Positions 7,168 to 12,627 of a DNA stretch of 12,627 nt are shown here, piece by piece (within the stretch, counting starts at the first letter, position 1; each line of letters begins with the position of its first letter). The DNA lies in assembly GCA_900553435.1 (NCBI GenBank), contig USDC01000008.1, forward strand, positions 1 to 12,627, in the 5' to 3' direction. The position numbers and the translations under genes were made by a program. Origin of the DNA: an uncultured Mycoplasmatota bacterium. GTDB lineage: Bacteria > Bacillota_I > Bacilli_A > RF39 > UBA660. Below the pieces are notes generated by a model that did not search any database, had not been told where the DNA came from, and saw only the letters and a list, made by a program, of their open reading frames with translations.

Positions 7168-10100
7168 TGGATGTAAATATGTTTGATGGTATCAAAATTG
7201 GTATAGCCTCTCCAGAAAAGATACGTTCATGGTCTTATGGTGAAGTAAAAAAACCTGAAACTATAAATTATAGAACATTAAAACCTGAAAGAGATGGATT
7301 ATTTTGTGAAAAAATATTTGGTCCAACAAAAGATTATGAATGTACTTGTGGAAAATATAAGAGACTAAGATACAAAAATGTTGTATGTGATAGATGTGGA
7401 GTAGAAGTAACTCGTTCTAAAGTTAGACGTGAAAGAATGGGACACATTGAACTTGCTACTCCTGTATCTCACATTTGGTATGCTAAAGGTGTACCACCTA
7501 AAATGGGACTTGTACTTGATATGTCTCCAAGAGATTTAGAAGAAGTATTATATTTCGTAAGTTATGTAGTACTTGACCCTGGAACAGCTCCACTTGAAAA
7601 GAAACAAACTTTATCTGATAAGGAATATAGAGCTTACTATGAAAAGTATGGAAATTCATTTAAAGTTGGTATGGGAGCTGAAGCTATAAAACAACTTTTA
7701 AAAGAAGTTGACTTAGACCATGAACTTGAAGTTTTAAATAAAGAACTTGAAAGTGCACAAGGTCAAAAAAGAGTAAGATTACTTAAAAGACTTGATTGTA
7801 TAAACTCATTTAAAGAAAGTGGAAACAAACCTGAATGGATGATTATTGAGGCATTACCAGTTATTCCGCCAGATTTAAGACCAATGATACAACTCACTGG
7901 TGGAAGATTTGCTACAAGTGATTTAAATGATTTATATAGAAGAATTATAAACAGAAATAATCGTTTAAAGAAACTTATTGAACTTGGAGCTCCAACAATA
8001 ATTGTTCAAAATGAAAAACGTATGTTACAAGAAGCTGTTGATGCTTTAATAGACAATGGTAGACGTGGAAGAAGTGTAACAGGTTCAGGTAATAGAGCCT
8101 TAAAGTCTCTATCTGGTATGCTTAAAGGTAAACAAGGTAGATTTAGACAAAACCTACTTGGTAAACGTGTTGACTATTCTGGTCGTAGTGTTATTGTTGT
8201 AGGACCAAACTTAAAGATGTATGAATGCGGTATGCCTAAAGAAATGGCACTAGAATTATTTAAACCTCATATCATTCATGAACTTGTTGAAAGAGGTCTT
8301 GCACATAATATTAAAGGTGCTAAAAAATTAATAGAAGCACAAGATGAATGCGTTTGGGATATAGTAGAAGATGTTATAAAAGAACATCCAGTTTTACTAA
8401 ACCGTGCACCTACACTTCATAGACTTGGTATCCAAGCATTTGAACCAAAATTAGTTGGTGGTAAAGCATTAAGACTTCACCCACTTGTGTGTGCTGCGTT
8501 TAATGCAGACTTTGATGGAGACCAAATGGCTGTTCACGTACCACTTAGTGAAGAAGCACAAGCAGAAGCAAGAATACTTATGCTAGGTGCTAATAACATT
8601 CTAAGTCCAAAAGATGGAAGCCCAATTGTTACTCCAGGTCAAGATATGGTTTTAGGAAATTATTACCTTACTCTTGAAAAAGCTGGACTAGAAGGCGAAG
8701 GTAAAGCATATAAAGATGCTAATGAAGTGTTAATGGCATATGAAAGACGTGATATTACACTTCACACTAGAATATGTGTGCCTACAAAAAGTTTTAGACA
8801 TAAAGTATTCACTGATTCTCAAAAAGATAAATATTTAGTTACAACACCAGGAAAAATAATTTTTAATGAAGTTTTACCAGATACATTCCCATATCTTTGT
8901 GAAGTATCAAAGGAAAACTTAGAATATGTAACTCCAGATAAATTCTTTATTGAAAAAGGTAAAAACCTAGTAGAAGAAGTTGCTAAAATGCCTCTTAATG
9001 GTGGTTTTGTTAAGAAAGACCTTGAAAAAATCATCGCACAAATATTTAAGAGATATAAGACAACTGAAACATCTATAATGCTTGATAAATTAAAAGATTT
9101 AGGATTTAAATACTCTACCATAAGTGGAATTACATTCTCACTTAGTGATGTTGTAACAAGTAGTAAAAAAGATGAAATAGTAGCTGAAACAACAAAAACA
9201 GTTAATCAAATTGAAAAACAATTTAAACGTGGATTAATTACAAATGAAGAAAGACATATTAAAGTAGTTGATCTATGGAATAAAGCGAAAGATGCTGTTC
9301 AAGCAGATTTATCTAGATTAAAAGATGAATTACCTGATAATCCACTATTTATTATAATAAAATCAAAAGCTCGTGGTAATGATAACCAATTAACCCAACT
9401 TGCAGGTATGCGTGGACTTATGGCTAAACCTAATGGTGAAAGTATGGAAATTCCAATACTAGCATCATTCCGTGAAGGTCTAGATGTGCAAGAGTTCTTC
9501 TTATCAACTCACGGTTCAAGAAAAGGTGTTGCTGATACTGCGCTTAAGACTGCAGATGCTGGTTACTTAACACGTAGACTTGTTGAAGTCGTACAAGATG
9601 TTATAGTAAAAGAAGAAGATTGTGGAACATTACAAGGTTTAGTAGTTAGTGATTTTATAGATGAAAAATCAGGTGCTGTTCTAGAAAAATTTGAAGAAAG
9701 AATTTTAGGAAGATGTTCTAATGTAAAAGTACTACATCCTGAAACAAAAGAAGTTATTGTTGATAAAGGAGAGTACATTACTGAAAGAATAGTTGATAAA
9801 TTAAAAGATGCTGGAATTAATAGTATCGAAATAAGAAGTGTACTAACATGTAATACTCATAATGGAGTATGTAGAAAATGTTATGGTAGAAACTTAGCTA
9901 CCGGTTCAACAGTAGAAATCGGAGAAGCTGTAGGTATTATGGCTGCTCAAAGTATTGGGGAACCTGGTACACAACTTACAATGCAAACTTTCCACACTGG
10001 TGGTGTTGCTGGTGGACAAGATATTACACAAGGTCTACCACGTGTTGAAGAATTATTTGAAGCACGTGTTCCAAAAGCAAAAGCAACAATCGCAGAAATT

Positions 10101-10826
10101 GACGGTAAAGTAACAGACATAAAAGAAGATAAAGGCAAATATAAGATTTATGTTACAAATGATATTGAAACAAGAGAACATGTAACACTTTATAATTCAA
10201 AACTAAGAGTAGAAAAGGGAAGCATAGTTACTGCTGGTGAAGCTTTAACTGAAGGTAATATTTCACCTAAGGAACTTCTTACAGTAACAGATCCACTTAC
10301 TGCTCAAGAATATATTTTAAAAGAAGTACAAAAAGTGTACAGATCTCAAGGTGTTGATGTATCAGATAAACATATTGAAATAGTTGCAAAAAGAATGATT
10401 TCAAAAATTAAAATCATTGATCCAGGAGATACTCATTTCCTAGCTGGACTTTCTGTATCATTAAAAGATTTTAGAGAAGGAAATAAACCAGTAATACTAG
10501 AAGGAAAAACTCCTGCGACTGGAAAACCTATTATGTTAGGCATTACAAAAGCATCTCTTGCAACAGACTCATTCTTATCAGCTGCATCTTTCCAAGAAAC
10601 AACAACAATACTTACAGAAGCTGCAATCAAAGGAAAGAAAGATATGTTAAATGGATTAAAAGAAAATGTTATATTAGGTAAATTAATCCCTGCTGGTACT
10701 GGTGCTAGACAATATAGAGATATAAGTTTAGTATTAGAAAAAGAATTTTTAAGTGATGATGCAAGTGAAATTCTTGAAGAAAAGTTTATGTCTGATGAAG
10801 ATGAAACAGTTAAAGAGGCTATTTAA
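7164..10826 (+). CDS. rpoC: DNA-directed RNA polymerase subunit beta'
   Basis: This is the catalytic beta' subunit. The product has 1220 residues, normal for Bacillota. Landmarks are zinc ribbon 1 with Cys60, Cys62, Cys75 and Cys78; the catalytic Mg2+ motif NADFDGD (447-453, Asp449/451/453); a bridge helix region beginning near SFREGLDVQEFFLSTHGSRKG (768-788); zinc site 2 with Cys820, Cys896, Cys903 and Cys906; and the trigger-loop region GIMAAQSIGEPGTQLTMQ (from 924). Arg84, just after zinc ribbon 1, corresponds to the fidaxomicin sensitiser position. The ATG at 7164 overlaps the rpoB TGA (ATGA), with AGGGAG (7151-7156) 7 bases upstream inside rpoB; ATG at 7167 is an equally good alternative, one residue shorter. 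Translational coupling to rpoB is likely. Confidence 0.99.
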   Translation: MMDVNMFDGIKIGIASPEKIRSWSYGEVKKPETINYRTLKPERDGLFCEKIFGPTKDYECTCGKYKRLRYKNVVCDRCGVEVTRSKVRRERMGHIELATPVSHIWYAKGVPPKMGLVLDMSPRDLEEVLYFVSYVVLDPGTAPLEKKQTLSDKEYRAYYEKYGNSFKVGMGAEAIKQLLKEVDLDHELEVLNKELESAQGQKRVRLLKRLDCINSFKESGNKPEWMIIEALPVIPPDLRPMIQLTGGRFATSDLNDLYRRIINRNNRLKKLIELGAPTIIVQNEKRMLQEAVDALIDNGRRGRSVTGSGNRALKSLSGMLKGKQGRFRQNLLGKRVDYSGRSVIVVGPNLKMYECGMPKEMALELFKPHIIHELVERGLAHNIKGAKKLIEAQDECVWDIVEDVIKEHPVLLNRAPTLHRLGIQAFEPKLVGGKALRLHPLVCAAFNADFDGDQMAVHVPLSEEAQAEARILMLGANNILSPKDGSPIVTPGQDMVLGNYYLTLEKAGLEGEGKAYKDANEVLMAYERRDITLHTRICVPTKSFRHKVFTDSQKDKYLVTTPGKIIFNEVLPDTFPYLCEVSKENLEYVTPDKFFIEKGKNLVEEVAKMPLNGGFVKKDLEKIIAQIFKRYKTTETSIMLDKLKDLGFKYSTISGITFSLSDVVTSSKKDEIVAETTKTVNQIEKQFKRGLITNEERHIKVVDLWNKAKDAVQADLSRLKDELPDNPLFIIIKSKARGNDNQLTQLAGMRGLMAKPNGESMEIPILASFREGLDVQEFFLSTHGSRKGVADTALKTADAGYLTRRLVEVVQDVIVKEEDCGTLQGLVVSDFIDEKSGAVLEKFEERILGRCSNVKVLHPETKEVIVDKGEYITERIVDKLKDAGINSIEIRSVLTCNTHNGVCRKCYGRNLATGSTVEIGEAVGIMAAQSIGEPGTQLTMQTFHTGGVAGGQDITQGLPRVEELFEARVPKAKATIAEIDGKVTDIKEDKGKYKIYVTNDIETREHVTLYNSKLRVEKGSIVTAGEALTEGNISPKELLTVTDPLTAQEYILKEVQKVYRSQGVDVSDKHIEIVAKRMISKIKIIDPGDTHFLAGLSVSLKDFREGNKPVILEGKTPATGKPIMLGITKASLATDSFLSAASFQETTTILTEAAIKGKKDMLNGLKENVILGKLIPAGTGARQYRDISLVLEKEFLSDDASEILEEKFMSDEDETVKEAI

Positions 10827-10837
10827 GCTTCTTTTTT
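10813..10837 (+). terminator. Intrinsic terminator wrapped round the rpoC stop codon
   Basis: AAGAGGCT (10813-10820), loop ATTTA and AGCTTCTT (10826-10833) include one G-U pair and run into six T (10832-10837). The left arm is coding sequence for the last rpoC residues, and the TAA stop (10824-10826) spans the loop and the first base of the right arm. Confidence 0.8.
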
Positions 10838-10838
10838 C

Positions 10839-10867
10839 TTGTAAAAATAATATAATTTAAGTATAAT
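10839..10867 (+). promoter_or_regulatory. Promoter for the two small membrane-protein genes
   Basis: TTGTAA (10839-10844), a 17-base spacer and a perfect TATAAT (10862-10867). A second TATAAT at 10851-10856 lacks a matching -35 box. Transcription starting near 10874 would coincide with the ribosome binding site GGAAGTGA (10874-10881), leaving a leader of only about 12 bases. Confidence 0.65.
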
Positions 10868-10885
10868 TAATTTGGAAGTGATGAA

Positions 10886-11320
10886 ATGTTGAATAAAAAT
10901 GGTTGGGGAATAAAAGTAGCTATTATATTTATTTGTGTCTTTATGTTTTGTTTATTATTCGCAGTTTTTTTAGCTACAAGTAATGTTAATAAATTAAATG
11001 AAGTTCATGAAGAACAAGAATATGTTGATAGTGATAATTCATTTGATTCAAGTGAGTATTATGAAAATTTAGAAACAGATGTGTATGAAGCTACAAAAGA
11101 ATATGTAAGTGATAACCCAAAAATTAAAGATGAGGATTATTTTAAATTAAATATAGATACATTAATTACAACTGGATATTTATCAAGTTTTGAAGATGAA
11201 TATGGCAATAGTTGTAGTGGGTATGTAGAAATATCTAATGATGGTGGAGAACATTATGATGTCTATATAATTTGTGAAAATTACCAAACAACTGGATATG
11301 ATGAAAGGAAGGCATTTTAA
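10886..11320 (+). CDS. Single-pass membrane protein with extracytoplasmic CSG domain (paralogue A)
   Basis: The product has 144 residues and the family is unnamed to me. A short N-terminus is followed by one hydrophobic segment (about 9-30, IKVAIIFICVFMFCLLFAVF), a Glu/Asp/Ser-rich linker (about 35-60), and a domain with YEATKEYV (67-74), LITTGYL (93-99), CSGYVEIS (110-117), YDVYIIC (124-130) and a TTGYDE end. Cys110 and Cys130 are 20 apart and could form a disulfide outside the cell. The helix, then L..GYL, then CSG strand, then Tyr-rich strand pattern recalls pilin-like or pseudopilin-like globular domains, but no prepilin peptidase site (G-F-x4-E) is visible, so pilin is not claimed. GGAAGTGA (10874-10881) precedes ATG. 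Its stop overlaps the next start (TAATG), so the pair is translationally coupled. Confidence 0.85.
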   Translation: MLNKNGWGIKVAIIFICVFMFCLLFAVFLATSNVNKLNEVHEEQEYVDSDNSFDSSEYYENLETDVYEATKEYVSDNPKIKDEDYFKLNIDTLITTGYLSSFEDEYGNSCSGYVEISNDGGEHYDVYIICENYQTTGYDERKAF

Positions 11321-11649
11321 TGAGTAAAAAAATTATGCTTATATGGGGAAGCATAATAGTAATTTTGCTTGCTTGTATAATTACATATAGCATTTGTTAT
11401 TTAAAAAAACATCCTTATTTAAAAGTAGAAAATAATTTAAAAGATGCTGCTAAAGAATACATGGAAAACTATGATGGAGTAAAACCTGATAGTATGATTG
11501 ATTTAACTATAACTTCAAAAGTACTTTATGAAGCTGAGTATTTAACAAAAGAAGATTTAAAACATAAAGGTAAAACTTGTAGTGGTAAAGTAGTAGTTTC
11601 AGATAATAATGGTAGATACAAATATGATGTAACAGTTAAGTGTAAATAA
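11320..11649 (+). CDS. Single-pass membrane protein with extracytoplasmic CSG domain (paralogue B)
   Basis: The 109-residue product has one N-terminal hydrophobic segment (about 6-28, MLIWGSIIVILLACIITYSICYL) followed by Lys residues and a small domain. It aligns by eye with the upstream gene: KDAAKEYM (41-48) against YEATKEYV, YLTKEDL (74-80) against the GYL region, CSGKVVVS (87-94) against CSGYVEIS, and YDVTVKC (102-108) against YDVYIIC. Cys87 and Cys108 are 21 apart, nearly the same spacing as in paralogue A. The acidic linker of paralogue A is absent here. AAGGAAGG (11305-11312) lies 7 bases before ATG, and the start shares one base with the previous stop. Function is unknown; a two-component surface structure is only a guess from pairing and coupling. 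Confidence 0.85.
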   Translation: MSKKIMLIWGSIIVILLACIITYSICYLKKHPYLKVENNLKDAAKEYMENYDGVKPDSMIDLTITSKVLYEAEYLTKEDLKHKGKTCSGKVVVSDNNGRYKYDVTVKCK

Positions 11650-11663
11650 CTTAACTTTTTTTT
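11635..11663 (+). terminator. Intrinsic terminator across the stop codon of paralogue B
   Basis: GTTAAGT (11635-11641), loop GTAAATA and ACTTAAC (11649-11655) are followed by eight T. The stop TAA (11647-11649) lies at the loop and first stem base. The stem is perfect but AT-rich. Confidence 0.7.
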
Positions 11664-11666
11664 AAT

Positions 11667-11684
11667 AACAAAAATTTTTTTGTT
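11667..11684 (+). other. AT-rich inverted repeat upstream of the last gene
   Basis: AACAAAA (11667-11673) and TTTTGTT (11678-11684) form a perfect inverted repeat with a 4-base loop, directly after a terminator and just before the ribosome binding site of the next gene. It may be an operator, a secondary terminator stem or chance in AT-rich DNA. The promoter of the last gene is not clear: CATAAT (11685-11690) or TATATT (11690-11695) could be a -10 box, but no good -35 box is visible. Confidence 0.3.
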
Positions 11685-11708
11685 CATAATATATTTGAGG
11701 TGAAGAAA

Positions 11709-12627
11709 ATGTCTACTGTAATAATTGTAGGTTCAAGAAGGGAAGGAAACTCATATAATTTTGCAAAAAAATTAAAAGAAGAAATAAAAAACGAAAGAAT
11801 AGATGCTCCTATAATAACTCCAGGAAACCAAAAAATATACGTTTGTACAGGCTGTATGGATTGTGATAAAAATGGTGTGTGTGATTTTACAGATGATATG
11901 AAAGATAATATTGAAAAAATAAGGAACGCGGATACATTAATTATAATTACTCCAACAAGATGGAACTTACTTTCTGGAGATTTAAAAATATTTATGGATA
12001 GATTAAATCCAATGTATTCAAAAAGAGAGCTAAAAGGAAAAAATTTAATAGCTATTTCAATTGGAGCAAAAGGTAAAGAAGTATATAGTACTAGCGGAGC
12101 TATAACAACTTTAGGATTGTTCGCAGAATCAAGTGGAATGAATTTAATATATAAACATGAATTTAATGACTGTTTAGATACTGAAGATATATTAAATAGT
12201 AATGATTTAGATAAAGTTATAAGTGATATAAAAAATAGTTTAACTAGTGATGTTATAAATATAAGTGATAATTTAAACCTAGACTTAGACAATATCTTAA
12301 GTGAAGATATTATAGAATTTATAGCTGAAAGAGATGATTATTTATTTGAACGATATTTAGAAGAAGATTATGATAAAGATTTATGGATAGATAGTATAAA
12401 AAAAATGGTAAAAGAATCTAAGATTTATCCATTAATGTATGGTTCAGCACTACAAGATATTGGAATAAATGAATTTATTAAAAGATTAGATTACTTAACT
12501 CATACAAATTATAACAAAGAAGATGACTTTATAGGTAAAGTATATAAGGTTAAATATGATGATAATAAAAATAGAGTTACATATATAAAAGCCTTACAAG
12601 GAAGTATTAAGGTTAAAGATGAAGTAA
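11709..12627 (+). CDS. Fusion: iron-sulfur-flavoprotein-like flavodoxin domain joined to Tet(M)/EF-G-like translation factor without G1-G4 (3' end outside window)
   Basis: The frame is open from ATG 11709, with GAGGTGA (11697-11703) 5 bases upstream, to the window end: 306 visible residues and no stop. Residues 1-165 are a flavodoxin/NADPH-dependent FMN reductase fold: IIVGSRREGNSYNFAKKL (5-22, FMN phosphate loop), C46-C49-C52-C58 (CX2CX2CX5C, the iron-sulfur flavoprotein motif), DDMKDNIEKIRNADTLIIITP (62-82) and LSGDLKIFMDR (88-98). From about 166 the sequence follows Tet(M)-type ribosomal protection proteins: DLDKVISDIKNSLTSDVI resembles the segment after GTPase motif G4, IYPLMYGSALQDIGINEFI (239-257) is the G5 region, and FIGKVYKVKYDDNKNRVTYI (274-293) begins domain II. 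P-loop, switch regions, DxxGH and NKxD are absent. It is either a true domain swap, the relic of a deletion, or an assembly chimera; family matches are from memory. Confidence 0.8.
   Translation, partial: MSTVIIVGSRREGNSYNFAKKLKEEIKNERIDAPIITPGNQKIYVCTGCMDCDKNGVCDFTDDMKDNIEKIRNADTLIIITPTRWNLLSGDLKIFMDRLNPMYSKRELKGKNLIAISIGAKGKEVYSTSGAITTLGLFAESSGMNLIYKHEFNDCLDTEDILNSNDLDKVISDIKNSLTSDVINISDNLNLDLDNILSEDIIEFIAERDDYLFERYLEEDYDKDLWIDSIKKMVKESKIYPLMYGSALQDIGINEFIKRLDYLTHTNYNKEDDFIGKVYKVKYDDNKNRVTYIKALQGSIKVKDEV

Noticed and set aside
7164..7169. TGA read as Trp (Mollicutes code 4)
   Set aside because: rpoB ends at TGA just where beta should end and rpoC starts there. TGG is used for Trp in rpoB, rpoC and the surface gene, so the standard code fits.
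10886..11649. True type IV pilins
   Set aside because: No G-F-x4-E prepilin peptidase motif precedes either hydrophobic segment; only the general layout is pilin-like.
11684..12292. A 202-residue minus-strand open frame opposite the flavodoxin domain
   Set aside because: The + strand encodes clear flavodoxin motifs with a good ribosome binding site. The minus product is a Ser/Phe/Ile-rich antisense shadow typical of AT-rich coding DNA.
1..12627. tRNA, rRNA, CRISPR arrays, insertion sequences, phage genes
   Set aside because: No cloverleaf-like conserved TTCRANYC blocks, rRNA sequence, regularly spaced direct repeats, transposase or integrase products were seen on reading; coding is almost continuous.

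Overview
The window looks like chromosome from an AT-rich, low-GC Gram-positive bacterium (Bacillota, Bacilli side; by inference an uncultured gut lineage of the RF39/Mollicutes-neighbour type). The reasons are the Bacilli-type gene order rplJ-rplL-(ybxB/rsmC-like)-rpoB-rpoC, an L10 leader RNA, strong GGAGG-type ribosome binding sites, sigma-A-like promoters, and membrane and surface proteins of a kind I recall from such genomes. The genetic code looks standard: TGG encodes Trp and rpoB ends in TGA. Every supported gene is on the + strand.

Layout. Positions 1-1290 hold the C-terminal part of a large secreted or surface protein: Ig-like repeat material followed by a WRIIGV...LRPV...ITGGDGS module. 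Positions 1369-1509 hold a promoter and an L10 autoregulatory leader that ends in a terminator directly against the rplJ start codon. Then come rplJ (1510-2001), rplL (2014-2385) and a terminator. A very AT-rich orphan gene (2433-2915) and an RsmC/YbxB-like 16S rRNA methyltransferase (2931-3515) follow. A consensus promoter that begins on the base after the methyltransferase stop drives rpoB (3616-7167) and rpoC (7164-10826), which overlap by 4 bases and end in a terminator wrapped round the rpoC stop. A new promoter then drives two overlapping paralogous single-pass membrane proteins (10886-11320 and 11320-11649), again closed by a terminator across the stop codon. The last gene (11709 to beyond the window end) is unusual.

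How they work together. The core is the ribosomal stalk (L10-L12) plus an rRNA methyltransferase and the two large RNA polymerase subunits, which is the classical link between ribosome and polymerase supply. rplJL appears self-limited by L10 binding to its leader, and rpoBC has its own promoter.

Most notable. (1) The last gene encodes an iron-sulfur-flavoprotein-like flavodoxin domain, with a CX2CX2CX5C motif, running in one frame into the middle of a Tet(M)/EF-G-like translation factor. Only the part after GTPase motif G4 is present, so G1-G4 appear to be replaced by the flavodoxin fold. (2) RpoB has Lys, Glu and Glu at E. coli positions 513, 516 and 526, which predicts intrinsic rifamycin resistance. 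(3) The surface protein has a short C-terminal stretch with abruptly different codon use next to a conserved LRPV motif, suggestive of a variable or exchanged segment.
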